Below, piece by piece: positions 17,933-26,985 of a stretch of 64,000 nucleotides of DNA. The stretch is from Bacteriovoracaceae bacterium UBA6153 (GTDB taxonomy: Bacteria; Bdellovibrionota; Bacteriovoracia; Bacteriovoracales; Bacteriovoracaceae). Location of the stretch: positions 186,001 to 250,000 of the forward strand of contig DIUR01000012.1 in the NCBI GenBank assembly GCA_002428265.1. Reading direction: 5' to 3'. The position numbers and the translations under genes are program-made. The notes below the pieces were generated by a model that worked only from the letters and a program-made list of their open reading frames with translations, was not told the DNA's origin and did no database searches. Numbering within the stretch: position 1 is the first letter of the stretch; every line of letters starts with the position of its first letter.

Positions 17933-17965
17933 CAAAAAGCTCCCTTAAAAAAGGAGTTTTTTTTC
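17933..17965. terminator. hairpin between the convergent zinc-ribbon and uvrC genes
   Basis: AAAAAGCTCC and GGAGTTTTTTTT form a bulged stem across an A-rich loop, with a T run on the plus side and T residues on the minus side. It probably serves both genes. Confidence 0.65.
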
Positions 17966-19796
17966 AATCCTCATCACCTTCTATTAAGTGCGACTTGTCC
18001 AACTCAATCACCACTTTTTTTCGCCCGCTCTGACTTCTTGGAATATTTAAATCCTTAGGCTTTCTTGGAACCTTTTTATTAAACACTCTCTTCGTTTCTT
18101 CTTTGTGATGCAATTTTCTTGAGAATCTATGCGCTTCATCTCTCATCTGAACAATAATTTTAAACAGCGATCTATTTTGATTTAAAAAATAAGGATTCGA
18201 TCTTCCCGGAATAATCAATCGCTCTTCCGATTTTTTTATATCCTCACTCTTAAATCCATCCTTCGTGCGGACATTTTTTGATTTCGCAATCCCTACTACC
18301 GGGATAGGAATATTTAATTCTTTTAAGGCCTCTTTAAAAATATTAACCTGTCCCATCCCACCGTCGACGATAAAGACATCTGGCAGACTTCCGTTATCGG
18401 ATCTTCTGATTATGAGCTCTCTCATCATGGCAAAATCGTTGTTGCCTTCAGGACGCTCATCAAGATGATAGTAGCGATAATTTTTCTTATCAGGTTTTCC
18501 ATCGTGAAAAACAATTTGAGAAGCCGTCGGGCTTGAGCCTTGAAAAATCGCAACGTCATAGCACTCGAGCACAACTGGACGCTCTTTTAACGAGAGAAGA
18601 TCTTTAAGTTTATTGAGGCCAACATAAACCGAGTCTTCATGAAGAAGTCTTACACGTTGTTGTTCAAAAGCATGATCTCGAGTGAGGTTTAAGAATGACT
18701 CATATTTTTTATGTGGAGGACGAACGCGGATATTTTTATCCAATGTTTCAATCCCCGCTTCCAGCATTGTATTTCCTTCATCTGACAACTGAGTAATAAT
18801 CAACTGAGGAAGTGAGTCATAGGTCGTTGAATAATATTGAAAAAGATAATTTAAAACCGAATCTTCAACACCTTCAATAATATCCAGATTAGAAAAATTG
18901 AAATTTTTGTGACCTAATAAAACACCATTTCTCATCATATAAATAGAAATATCGACTTCACTTTCACCTTGATAGTAGGCCACGATATCAAGATTTTTTT
19001 CATCATTATGCTCGGCATTTTCCTGCTTAAAATTATTGGCAAATTCTCCCAGCTTTAAACGATTGTCCCTGATGAGTGCTGCTTTTTCAAACTCTTCATT
19101 TTCAGCGGCAATCGCCATTCTGCTGTCGAGTTCGCGCAGAGTTTTAGCTCCACTTCCTGAAAACATATCGCGGGCAAAAGCTAAATCTTCTGCATAGCCT
19201 GCTTCATCAATTTTTCCCACACATGGAGCACTACACTGATGCATTTGATAAAGAAGACATGGCTCCTTTCTTTTTTTAAACTCTGAAAGTTTGCAATCTC
19301 TCAAGCAAAACGTCTGCGTGAGAATGCGAATGACATCCCAAACATTACTGCCCGTCACAAAAGGCCCGAAGACTTCAACGCCTTTTGTTCGCTTCACTCG
19401 TCTGATGAACTCCAATCGAGGATACGGCTCATTGTGATTGATCACGACATAGGGATATGACTTATCGTCTTTAAGTCTGATGTTGTATTTTGGAGTGTGC
19501 TTTTTTATCAGCGTGTTTTCGAGAACAAAACTCTCAGCATCTGACGTCGTCATGATGAAATCAAAGTCGACAATGTGACTGACAAGAATATCTGTTTTGG
19601 CGTTTTTTGCTGAATTATTGAAATAAGACGAGACGCGCGAACGCAGGTTTTTTGCTTTACCGACGTAAATTATTTGCTGATCTTTATTTTTCATCAAATA
19701 ACAACCTGGTTTAGTCGGCAGTAATCTGGCCTTATCGTCCATTTTCACTGTGACTACGGTTGGTTTTGGCTTATTGTCCTTTACAGAATCGTCCAC
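17964..19796 (-). CDS. uvrC: UvrC, excinuclease ABC subunit C
   Basis: UvrC makes both incisions in nucleotide excision repair. The 610-residue protein has the GIY-YIG domain (PTKPGCYLMKNKDQQIIYVGKAKNLR near residues 27-52). A Cys-rich stretch (CLRDCKLSEFKKRKEPCLLYQMHQCSAPCVG region) follows, then the UVR motif (FEKAALIRDNRLKLG). The RNase H-like domain comes next (VLECYDVAIFQG and VFIVDGGMGQ). A Lys/Arg-rich C-terminus takes the place of a clear tandem HhH. An internal ATG 18 codons in is an alternative start. Confidence 0.95.
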   Translation of the reverse strand: MDDSVKDNKPKPTVVTVKMDDKARLLPTKPGCYLMKNKDQQIIYVGKAKNLRSRVSSYFNNSAKNAKTDILVSHIVDFDFIMTTSDAESFVLENTLIKKHTPKYNIRLKDDKSYPYVVINHNEPYPRLEFIRRVKRTKGVEVFGPFVTGSNVWDVIRILTQTFCLRDCKLSEFKKRKEPCLLYQMHQCSAPCVGKIDEAGYAEDLAFARDMFSGSGAKTLRELDSRMAIAAENEEFEKAALIRDNRLKLGEFANNFKQENAEHNDEKNLDIVAYYQGESEVDISIYMMRNGVLLGHKNFNFSNLDIIEGVEDSVLNYLFQYYSTTYDSLPQLIITQLSDEGNTMLEAGIETLDKNIRVRPPHKKYESFLNLTRDHAFEQQRVRLLHEDSVYVGLNKLKDLLSLKERPVVLECYDVAIFQGSSPTASQIVFHDGKPDKKNYRYYHLDERPEGNNDFAMMRELIIRRSDNGSLPDVFIVDGGMGQVNIFKEALKELNIPIPVVGIAKSKNVRTKDGFKSEDIKKSEERLIIPGRSNPYFLNQNRSLFKIIVQMRDEAHRFSRKLHHKEETKRVFNKKVPRKPKDLNIPRSQSGRKKVVIELDKSHLIEGDED

Positions 19797-19838
19797 TTTC
19801 TATACTCTTGTTCAATTCCCTTCTTCAAAAGGTTCATT

Positions 19839-20273
19839 ATGTCTGCAGCAATCGGCGTCGGAAAAGAAATTCTCTCAAATTGTTCTAAATGCAAATTAAT
19901 CCTAGCACATATTATAGTGACAATGAAATCGCTGACTTCTCCTGATAAAGTTATGTGTAAGACTTGTAAATCGACTCAGTCGTTCAAAGACCCAAGTGCA
20001 AAAAAGAAGAAAACTTCTGTTGCAAAAGTAATCAAAACAGCAAGATCTTCGTCTGGTAAAAAATCAACTGAAACAGTTGGTGAAATGTGGACGAAAGCAT
20101 TAAATAAAGCTTCTCAAGAATTTAAAGACTACACGATCAAAGGATCGTTCCAAATGGGAGATGTAATCAATCACCCGACTTTTGGACAGGGTATCGTTGA
20201 AAAACTTATCGACGATAATAAAATTGAAGTTCTCTTCCAGGACGACTTCAGAACTCTAATGCACAAAAAATAA
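19839..20273 (+). CDS. zinc-ribbon plus CarD/tudor-like small protein
   Basis: The 144-residue protein has an N-terminal zinc ribbon (C15-x2-C18 and C40-x2-C43) and a Lys/Ser-rich basic linker. The C-terminal beta-barrel-like segment GDVINHPTFGQGIVEKL resembles the tudor-like fold of CarD and UvrD C-termini. Similar two-part proteins are common as uncharacterised genes in former deltaproteobacteria (recalled, not searched). It could bind RNA polymerase or nucleic acid. It is divergent from uvrC with a 42-bp gap and ends at a strong terminator. Confidence 0.75.
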   Translation: MSAAIGVGKEILSNCSKCKLILAHIIVTMKSLTSPDKVMCKTCKSTQSFKDPSAKKKKTSVAKVIKTARSSSGKKSTETVGEMWTKALNKASQEFKDYTIKGSFQMGDVINHPTFGQGIVEKLIDDNKIEVLFQDDFRTLMHKK

Positions 20274-20276
20274 GAA

Positions 20277-20311
20277 ATAAAAAAGGGAGCTTTAAGCTCC
20301 CTTTTTTTTTA
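20277..20311. terminator. bidirectional terminator
   Basis: AAAAGGGAGC and GCTCCCTTTT pair around a TTTAA loop. A run of nine T on the plus strand and a T-rich tail on the minus strand make it usable by both convergent genes. Confidence 0.92.
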
Positions 20312-20334
20312 TCTAAATTTCAAAATCTAAAAAA

Positions 20335-22326
20335 TTAAAATCCGAAAGATCCTGAGATACCACCTTGAACACCAAAGTTAGCTCCCATGTTCCCCATTCC
20401 GTATGGAGATCCACCGTACATTCCTGCTCCACCAGAAGCATAAAGATCTTGGTAAGCATTCTGATAGTTTTGTTGTAAGGCCTGGTTACCCATTTGATTT
20501 GTCATCATGTTCCCTTGCATACGTCCAGCAACGGCCTGATTTTGTCCCATGATTCCCATCTGCATTTGTTGTTGTTGTTGGTATTGATCATAATAACCAT
20601 TACCCATTCCACCTTGGCCGTATCCACCAGCGCCATTGTATCCGCCAGTACCACCCCAATATCCACCGTTATAAGGACCACCCATACCGTTTCCGATACC
20701 AGCGCCACCATTCATCATACCTGGACCGTAAACACCGCCACCGTTGGCCATGCCGTTTCCATATGGATTATATCCAACACCTGGATACATTCCGCCCATT
20801 CCACCAGCGCCTGGATACATTCCACCCATTCCGCCTGCACCTGGATACATTCCACCCATTCCGCCAGCGCCTGGGTACATTCCACCCATTCCGCCTGCTC
20901 CTGGATACATTCCACCCATGCCGCCACCAATTCCGCCGCCTGGATACATGCCACCCATTCCGCCGCCGCCGCCAAGGCCGCCACCGATATTGATTCCACC
21001 GCTAATACAAAGGATTCCACATCCACCTGTATTACCCATTCCCATTCCTACTCCACCTGGATATGGCATTGAAGGATAACCTGTTCCTCCACCTACACCA
21101 ATCCCGATACCTGGCCCGTAAATGCCGCCCATGCCGTTGCCACCCATTCCTGGGTACATTCCGCCCATGCCCATTCCCGGCATTCCCATTCCGCCACCGA
21201 TACCAATGCCACCCATTCCTGGATACATTCCACCCATGCCGCCGCCCATTCCATTTCCTAGGCCACCACCGATACCAATATTAAATCCGCCGCCGATTCC
21301 CGGCATGCCACCACCGATTCCACCAATTCCTCCGATTCCTGGGTAACCACCCATTCCCGGATACATTCCACCGCCCATGCCACCACCCATTCCAGGGAAG
21401 CCGATTCCGATACCGCCCATTCCTGGGTACATTCCGCCGCCCATTCCTGGGTATCCGCCCATTCCACCACCCATTCCAGGGAAGCCAATTCCGATACCGC
21501 CACCGATACCACCGCCCATGCCTGGGTACATTCCGCCGCCCATTCCTGGGTATCCGCCCATTCCACCGCCGCCAAGGCCGATGTTAAATCCACCACTAAT
21601 ACCTAATCCATTTCCGTATCCCATCATGCCGGCAAGACCCGATCCGAGACCGATACCAAGACCTCCACCGAAGCCTCCTGGATATCCACCGCTGATTCCT
21701 CCGCCGTAGCCTCCACCGTAATATGGACCCATCATTCCGCCCAGAAACCCTGAAGAGTAACCTGCAGATTGAAATGGATTTCCGAAACCGCCGAAACCGT
21801 TTCCAGACATCCCACCGTATCCAGCGTATCCGCCCATTCCCATTCCGTTACAAGAAGACTGTAGCCCTTGTGCTTCGTCTGGAAGAATTGGGTTAGACCC
21901 GCGCTCAACGTTATAATTTAAATATGAATTGAATCTGTTCGTACATTGTACGTGACCTTGAGTGTAAGCATTGGCCCACGCTTCCTGAGACTTATTAGCA
22001 TACTTAGCACCAAGGTAAGTTGCTCCTACATAGGCTAAAGGCTGAGCGACTATTCCTAGGGCCTCAACCCATGGATTTGATTTTTCGGGTTGTTGTTGAA
22101 AACAATCCACACAATCGACACCAGCAGCTGCTGCTTGAATTTGAATATCTGTTCTCAAACAAGTTCTATACTCATTTTGAGTTGCAGGATGATTTATGTT
22201 GGAACACTCCAGCGATGAAGCTGCAAACACTGGTGTTTCAAAGTTCAAAAGTAATGTCATAGACATTAAACTTATTAAAACTTTCCCTTTGAAAGCATGA
22301 GGGGGTTTGTTGTAATATCGCTTCAT
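20335..22326 (-). CDS. exported glycine-rich GGMYPG-repeat protein
   Basis: The 663-residue protein has a signal peptide (cleavage near residue 36). A conserved Cys region follows (C41, C56, C72, C75), then a helical stretch containing LAYVGATYLGAKYA. About 420 residues are made almost only of Gly, Met, Tyr, Pro and Ile in GGMYPG and GIGIGFPG repeats. The C-terminus is rich in Gln, Asn and Gly. Five 30-base DNA units occur in tandem at 20781-20930. C41-x14-C56 matches a motif found twice in the small secreted protein at 30428-30691. It is possibly a structural surface or wall-associated protein; no known family. Confidence 0.85.
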   Translation of the reverse strand: MKRYYNKPPHAFKGKVLISLMSMTLLLNFETPVFAASSLECSNINHPATQNEYRTCLRTDIQIQAAAAGVDCVDCFQQQPEKSNPWVEALGIVAQPLAYVGATYLGAKYANKSQEAWANAYTQGHVQCTNRFNSYLNYNVERGSNPILPDEAQGLQSSCNGMGMGGYAGYGGMSGNGFGGFGNPFQSAGYSSGFLGGMMGPYYGGGYGGGISGGYPGGFGGGLGIGLGSGLAGMMGYGNGLGISGGFNIGLGGGGMGGYPGMGGGMYPGMGGGIGGGIGIGFPGMGGGMGGYPGMGGGMYPGMGGIGIGFPGMGGGMGGGMYPGMGGYPGIGGIGGIGGGMPGIGGGFNIGIGGGLGNGMGGGMGGMYPGMGGIGIGGGMGMPGMGMGGMYPGMGGNGMGGIYGPGIGIGVGGGTGYPSMPYPGGVGMGMGNTGGCGILCISGGINIGGGLGGGGGMGGMYPGGGIGGGMGGMYPGAGGMGGMYPGAGGMGGMYPGAGGMGGMYPGAGGMGGMYPGVGYNPYGNGMANGGGVYGPGMMNGGAGIGNGMGGPYNGGYWGGTGGYNGAGGYGQGGMGNGYYDQYQQQQQMQMGIMGQNQAVAGRMQGNMMTNQMGNQALQQNYQNAYQDLYASGGAGMYGGSPYGMGNMGANFGVQGGISGSFGF
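20781..20930. repeat. five tandem 30-bp units inside the glycine-rich gene
   Basis: Units starting with CTGGATACAT or CTGGGTACAT begin at 20781, 20811, 20841, 20871 and 20901. They differ by a few bases and encode a ten-residue repeat (GMGGMYPGAG). Longer, less regular repeats continue to about 21740. These are protein-coding repeats, so copy number may vary between strains. Confidence 0.9.
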
Positions 22327-22540
22327 AAACGCGTCTCCAAAAAGGAATTATCGAGATTTAGAGTTCTACTCAATATCTATTTTCGGTTTTTACCTGAGAA
22401 AAGTTTAGTGAGATAATTCTGCCTAGTAGAAATAACTCCTAAGACGCAGTAATCGCGTTGGTCAATCCATAGTGGATTAAACAACTCTCCTATTTTTGGG
22501 TTGATTATCTTCTATTCTTGTTTATTTAAGGGGTTTTAAA

Positions 22541-23128
22541 ATGGCCGCAAATTTTGGTCTGGCAATGGAATGGTTGGTTTTTTTTGTTTTAATGGGCCTT
22601 GGTATTTACACCATGAGAGTCATTAAAAATGAGAAAAATACTTATATTAAAAATGCCCGTATTGTCGTTTTTAAAAACTTCAAACTCTACACTCCTAGCT
22701 GGTGGACTCAAATTGATGAAGCCAACGCAGATGAGATCAGTTTTAAAAGAACTGACACTCGTTATGATTGGGAAGCTCGCTTCATGTGGAATACTAGCCC
22801 CAGCGAAAAAGACATTCAGGAATTATTCATTGATAAAATTCACCAACGAAGGATTCTCTTCGATGAAGAAAATAGTGTGATTCACAACCCAAGTGACTTT
22901 CGAGAAAAAGAACTCATCGCTTCAGGAAAATATGAAATGCTTCGCCTCGAAGGAACAGCAACTGCAGACCGAGCGGAAAGACTTTATTATGATGCCTTCT
23001 TAATTAGAGAAATTGAAAGCGGCCATTACCTCTATGCTGAAAGTAAAAGCTCTATTCTAAACGGATTAGTCGAAGGCCCTTATTTTGAAGAAGTGATGTT
23101 AAGGCTAGAGCTCGCAGAGCTTTCATAG
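22541..23128 (+). CDS. membrane-anchored hypothetical protein
   Basis: I do not recognise this 195-residue protein. One N-terminal membrane helix (about residues 8-26) is followed by a soluble domain with several Trp and Tyr residues (YTPSWWTQIDEAN, RYDWEARFMW) and a helical, acidic C-terminus. AAGGGG lies 8 bases before the ATG. The 214 bases upstream contain no gene and show no obvious RNA structure. Confidence 0.75.
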   Translation: MAANFGLAMEWLVFFVLMGLGIYTMRVIKNEKNTYIKNARIVVFKNFKLYTPSWWTQIDEANADEISFKRTDTRYDWEARFMWNTSPSEKDIQELFIDKIHQRRILFDEENSVIHNPSDFREKELIASGKYEMLRLEGTATADRAERLYYDAFLIREIESGHYLYAESKSSILNGLVEGPYFEEVMLRLELAELS

Positions 23129-23208
23129 AATTTATTTAAGTGTCCATTTTCGTTGCCTGTCCCGACCTATATAAGGGGGCGAATTTTCATAATTTATTGT
23201 AGTAAATT

Positions 23209-23895
23209 ATGAACTCGCCGATAATAAGGTTAATGCAAGAATATAGAATATCTAAAAGCCGCGAAGAGATCATCAAATTAGTTCAAAAGAAATTTGAATC
23301 TGAAAACATGATGACTATCTGGCAGAAAGATCTCGAGACCGGAACAAGAATTTTTAAATGCGACGGAAAATTCTCTTCACTCAATCCCTTTGATGGTGTC
23401 TTCACTATCGCCATTGATGAAAAACACAAAATTAATTTCAATCCAAAACTTGAAACTTATTTTTTACTGCAAGTTCAAGATTTCGTTTTTAAAACTAAAA
23501 CTTCTGTCACTCAAAAAAGCGAAAAGAACTCACTTTGTTTTCAAATCCCCCACGACGTTCGCTTAAAAGAGCTACGTGTTCATCCACGTGTCTACATCAA
23601 TCCTGATGAAAAAAGATTTGTGTCAGCCAAATTTGAAAGTAAAAATGGTGAGTCTTTAACCATTGATGTGTCCTGCCCTATTTTTAATATTTCTAAGAGT
23701 GGAATTTGCATCATCGTAAGTAAAGAGACATTGAGTGAAGTAAAACTCAATGAAAGTATCTCACTTGAAGGCCTGAGTTTTTTTGATTCACTTAAAAACG
23801 ATATGAAGTGTGTTGTGAGAAATGCACGAGTGTATTCTAAAAAAGGTTTAGAAAGTGATGAGCTTTATGCACTGGGGTTGGAGTTTCAAGGTTAG
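23209..23895 (+). CDS. PilZ-domain protein (YcgR-like layout)
   Basis: PilZ domains bind cyclic di-GMP. The 228-residue protein has an N-terminal YcgR-like beta domain (about residues 1-115) and a C-terminal PilZ domain. The latter shows the RxxxR motif (RVHPR, about residue 122) and the [D/N]xSxxG motif (NISKSG, about residue 165), then YALGLEF at the end. Both nucleotide-binding motifs are intact. Its last four bases overlap the convergent gene. In flagellated bacteria such proteins often brake the motor, and the flagellar operon lies about 13 kb away. Direct motor interaction is inference. Confidence 0.85.
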   Translation: MNSPIIRLMQEYRISKSREEIIKLVQKKFESENMMTIWQKDLETGTRIFKCDGKFSSLNPFDGVFTIAIDEKHKINFNPKLETYFLLQVQDFVFKTKTSVTQKSEKNSLCFQIPHDVRLKELRVHPRVYINPDEKRFVSAKFESKNGESLTIDVSCPIFNISKSGICIIVSKETLSEVKLNESISLEGLSFFDSLKNDMKCVVRNARVYSKKGLESDELYALGLEFQG

Positions 23896-24257
23896 TCACA
23901 TTTTTGCGATTTGATCTTTTTGATTCCAGAATCAGTATTTTTTAACGGATCAGGAAACACTTTAGAAATCCCTGATAAATTTCTCAAAACTCCTTTCGTT
24001 CCATCCATCGCTTTAGGTATAGTGGCCTTGAAATAACTTTGACTATTTAAAAATGGTGAAAGCTTAACGATATCATCTTCCTTTTCAAATTCAAAAGTCA
24101 TCTGAGACTTTGTTCCATCATGAACTATGAAGTTCATTTGACTTTTTGCTTGTTTATCAATTTTAAGAATGCCCTTAAATTCATACTCTCCACAACCATC
24201 GAAGTCTGATGAATAGGCGTTGTATGAGACGAATAAGCTCAGTAATAAAAATTTCAT
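23892..24257 (-). CDS. small exported protein coupled to the caspase-fold gene
   Basis: The 121-residue protein has a signal peptide (MKFLLLSLFVSYNAYS) and a mature part of beta-rich sequence with a Cys pair (GCGEY near the start, KCD at the end) that could form a disulfide. ATG 24257 is chosen because it overlaps the stop of the upstream caspase-fold gene as ATGA, indicating translational coupling. The family is unknown. Its position suggests a partner, substrate or inhibitor of the caspase-fold protein; this is inference. Confidence 0.7.
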   Translation of the reverse strand: MKFLLLSLFVSYNAYSSDFDGCGEYEFKGILKIDKQAKSQMNFIVHDGTKSQMTFEFEKEDDIVKLSPFLNSQSYFKATIPKAMDGTKGVLRNLSGISKVFPDPLKNTDSGIKKIKSQKCD

Positions 24258-25750
24258 AATACGAAATCCCTGCAAGGGTTAGATTCAGGTTTTTTAACTT
24301 GTTTATACAATGTCGCATAAACTTTTTTAGTTTCAGTTGCAATTTTATTAGCTAAACCCTTAGTGACATCAGATTTTGAATAAACTTCTTTGTGCGCATC
24401 TAATTTGGACTTAGCTTCAGGACTAAGAGCTGCTCTAAGATGCTCAACCGCTTCCTTTTGTTTTTTCACATTAGTTAAAATTTTATTCCACAAATTTTTT
24501 GAATATCCTGCTGGGGCATTATCATATAACTCTTGATAGGCTTTTAGTGTAGAATCAAAATCAACTAATAAGAGATCTGTAGGGTTATAAGTTTCGAGTA
24601 GCTCTTTTGCCTGATTCGGAAAATCTCTGTTTAAAATATCTTTGATCTCTTGAATAACTGTAAACGTATTTCGCAATGATTCTTCATACTTCAACTGATA
24701 GTTTCTATAGTCCTCAAGCGCTTTTCGAAGCTCAGTAAATTCATTTTTGTTAATTTCATCTGTTACATGAGTGACATTTTCAAAATCTTTTAGAAAGTTC
24801 TTAATGTCGTTATGATTTTTATTAATCTTACAAACCTGCTCTTCGAAAACTTCAGGACTCTTAGAGTACTGTTTGGAGAAATCGTTTGTCGTTTTTTCAT
24901 TATAATTTAAATACGGACTGATCATTTTATAAATCTTAGCATCGACTTCAGCACCTTCAGGAGTAGAAATCATTGGATAATCTGGAGTATAGTCTGCAGC
25001 AAGTCTCGCTTTTAAGAACATTTCTTCTAAATTTCTTCCTTTCTTAAACTGATCAACAAACTTCCCACTAAAGGTAAATTTCATATTGAAGAACATCACC
25101 TGCATAGTGCCGGCGTAACCATACTGATCTCTACCAGTAGCAGAGATCATGCAGGTCTTATCATTTTTAATGTTAAGAAGATTCCCCGAAAAACAGCTTA
25201 CATCTATGATCGCCAGCTTCACCCCTTTATCGGCAGCAAGGGCGGCCAGCTTCTCCATTCTATCGAGATTAACTGTTCTTGACCCTGACAATGTTCGCAA
25301 ATCGGTTGCGGTACTTCTGGAAACAGCAATACTATGAGTGAGTTCGTTTTTACCTCTTTTAGCTCCATGAGTGTCGATGTTGATCATAAGTTGATCACCC
25401 TGAGCGAGTTCTCCACTTTCGATTTTTTGGATCATTTCATCTATCATCTTATTGTAATTAACTTCGTTAAAGTCACCTACGTTGCGCGCCTTGCTCATTG
25501 TAGAATTGATAATCTCTTCAGTCTTTGAGTGCCCGCCATTAAAACTAATGGTATTTTCCCAGTCTGATTTATTAACAAAATTTGAAAAAAGCTTTAAGTC
25601 ACCATCGAAGATGGTCTTCTCGCCTTTTGGCTCACCACCACCGCCGAAAATATAATTAAGCTTTCGCGGCTCTCGCGAATAACCGACCTCTGCACTCAGA
25701 GATAAAAGAAGTATTAATGGAATTATTTTTTTGAATTTATACGCCGTCAT
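24254..25750 (-). CDS. exported caspase-fold (clan CD-like) putative peptidase
   Basis: The 498-residue protein has a signal peptide (about residues 1-25) followed by a caspase/gingipain-like domain. The His of the dyad is at DTHG (H128-G129), and the nucleophile sits in IIDVSCFSGN (C186). Both follow a hydrophobic beta strand, as clan CD requires. The GGGGEP segment near residue 36 and the MISATGRDQYG segment after the Cys also fit caspase-like folds. The last 200 residues are helical and charged with a single late Cys. It is coupled by ATGA to the small exported protein downstream. Proteolysis is inferred from the dyad. Confidence 0.75.
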   Translation of the reverse strand: MTAYKFKKIIPLILLLSLSAEVGYSREPRKLNYIFGGGGEPKGEKTIFDGDLKLFSNFVNKSDWENTISFNGGHSKTEEIINSTMSKARNVGDFNEVNYNKMIDEMIQKIESGELAQGDQLMINIDTHGAKRGKNELTHSIAVSRSTATDLRTLSGSRTVNLDRMEKLAALAADKGVKLAIIDVSCFSGNLLNIKNDKTCMISATGRDQYGYAGTMQVMFFNMKFTFSGKFVDQFKKGRNLEEMFLKARLAADYTPDYPMISTPEGAEVDAKIYKMISPYLNYNEKTTNDFSKQYSKSPEVFEEQVCKINKNHNDIKNFLKDFENVTHVTDEINKNEFTELRKALEDYRNYQLKYEESLRNTFTVIQEIKDILNRDFPNQAKELLETYNPTDLLLVDFDSTLKAYQELYDNAPAGYSKNLWNKILTNVKKQKEAVEHLRAALSPEAKSKLDAHKEVYSKSDVTKGLANKIATETKKVYATLYKQVKKPESNPCRDFVL

Positions 25751-25781
25751 ACAACTATGATCGGCGTATTATTAGATAAAA

Positions 25782-26228
25782 TTAGTTCTTTTTAGGAGAG
25801 AACATTCTGATTTTAGCAACCAGAAATGAGATCAGGTCTTCGTCAGCGCCGTAAACATCATCGATCAGGTCACAGTTAAGAACGAAGTCTTTCATTCTTA
25901 CAGCTATCTGATGAAGAGACTCAACTAAGTACAATCCACCGATGTTTTCACCGTTGAATGACTTAATGATTTCTTTTCTAGCGTGGTTGAACATCTCTGA
26001 TTCAGTAACATCTTCAGGAAGATTGTCTACACCCATCTTTTCTTCAACTTCTTCAATAGCTTGGTCTCTTACGTCTTCGTCAGTCGCAAAACTAACGCCG
26101 TATTCAGTGGCCATTGCTTCAATTAAGTCTTCACGTTTAGTCGGGTGAAACTCTATCAACTTCTTCTCTTTGAGATTGTTGATTGTATAGCTAGCGAGTG
26201 CACGCAATGTATCAAAATCTGTTTTCAT
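25782..26228 (-). CDS. DUF507-like protein
   Basis: The 148-residue, acidic, helical protein begins like DUF507 proteins (ALASYTINNLKEKKLIEF, corresponding to the family's hydrophobic helix and charged turn). A long helical stretch carries many Glu residues. No signal peptide is present. DUF507 proteins are found in Aquificae and deltaproteobacteria, and their role is unknown. The gene is probably monocistronic; it lies upstream of the caspase-fold gene with a 31-bp gap, so co-transcription is possible. Confidence 0.6.
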   Translation of the reverse strand: MKTDFDTLRALASYTINNLKEKKLIEFHPTKREDLIEAMATEYGVSFATDEDVRDQAIEEVEEKMGVDNLPEDVTESEMFNHARKEIIKSFNGENIGGLYLVESLHQIAVRMKDFVLNCDLIDDVYGADEDLISFLVAKIRMFSPKKN

Positions 26229-26326
26229 TGAAACCTCAATTAGTAAATAATCTCTTTAAGTGTAACGAGTTAAATTAGATGACACAAGAATCTTTTTAAT
26301 TTTTCTTGACTAAAAGGCTACTAAAA

Positions 26327-26890
26327 ATGGATTTTAATAGCCCTATGATCAACTTTACAGACCCATCGATTAACTTTGTACCCACGAAATCTGCGCTTAG
26401 CTGGGATGAATATTTCATGCTCCAGGCGATGATTGCTGCTTTTAAATCCAAAGATCCAGCGACTAAAGTTGGCTCAGTCTTTGTGGACAAGAATAATCAT
26501 CAGATCACTATGGGCTACAATGGCTTCGTTGCCGGCATCGATGAATCTAAAGTTCCCTGGGGAAAAGATAAGTCTGCTCCACTTGAGTTCCAAAAATACG
26601 GGTATGTCGTTCATAGCGAAGCTAATGCCATACTGCATGCAACTCGCTCACTGGAAGGCTCTCGCGCTTATGTGACACTTTTTCCATGTAATGAGTGCGC
26701 AAAATTGATCGCTGCTTCCAAAGTAAAAGAAGTTATTTTTCTTTCTGATAAGCATCATGAGACAGAATCTAACCGCATCGCCAAAAAAATCTTTGACCTC
26801 TCTGGAGTAAGCTATAGAAAAATGGACTTTTCAGTGGATCATCTGGCAAAACTTACAGAGCATCTGCAAAATCTCTTAGCTGATATTTAA
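26327..26890 (+). CDS. deoxycytidylate (dCMP) deaminase family protein
   Basis: It probably converts dCMP to dUMP for thymidylate synthesis. The 187-residue protein has the zinc deaminase motifs HSEANAIL (His and catalytic Glu) and PCNECAKLI (two Cys ligands). It also has the ATKVGSVFVD and GYNGFVAGIDE segments typical of dCMP deaminases. ATG 26327 has AAAAGG upstream and is preferred over a TTG seven codons earlier. ComEB-type relatives share these motifs, so the exact substrate is not proven. Confidence 0.88.
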   Translation: MDFNSPMINFTDPSINFVPTKSALSWDEYFMLQAMIAAFKSKDPATKVGSVFVDKNNHQITMGYNGFVAGIDESKVPWGKDKSAPLEFQKYGYVVHSEANAILHATRSLEGSRAYVTLFPCNECAKLIAASKVKEVIFLSDKHHETESNRIAKKIFDLSGVSYRKMDFSVDHLAKLTEHLQNLLADI

Positions 26891-26926
26891 TTAAACTTTC
26901 CCTTTTCAGACGAAGCCGACTCTTCC

Positions 26927-26932
26927 TATAAT
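26927..26932 (+). promoter_or_regulatory. -10 box upstream of the phosphoglycerate dehydrogenase operon
   Basis: A perfect TATAAT lies 54 bases before the start of the dehydrogenase gene. The -35 region is weak (TTCAGA with a 16-base spacer). It probably drives the three coupled genes that follow. Confidence 0.5.
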
Positions 26933-26985
26933 GTGGCGAATCCCAAAACATTCACCCAACGCTATCCATTTTAGGAGAACCTCGT

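Noticed and set aside
20781..20930. CRISPR-like 30-bp regular repeats
   Set aside because: The units are directly tandem with no spacers and encode a protein repeat in frame.
20494..21709. Long plus-strand Pro/His/Ser/Thr-rich open frames
   Set aside because: They mirror the glycine-rich gene on the other strand (GGN codons read as NCC); no starts with ribosome sites or signal peptides.
22327..22540. Possible structured RNA in the 214-base gap
   Set aside because: No stable hairpin with a terminator or known RNA motif could be recognised by eye.
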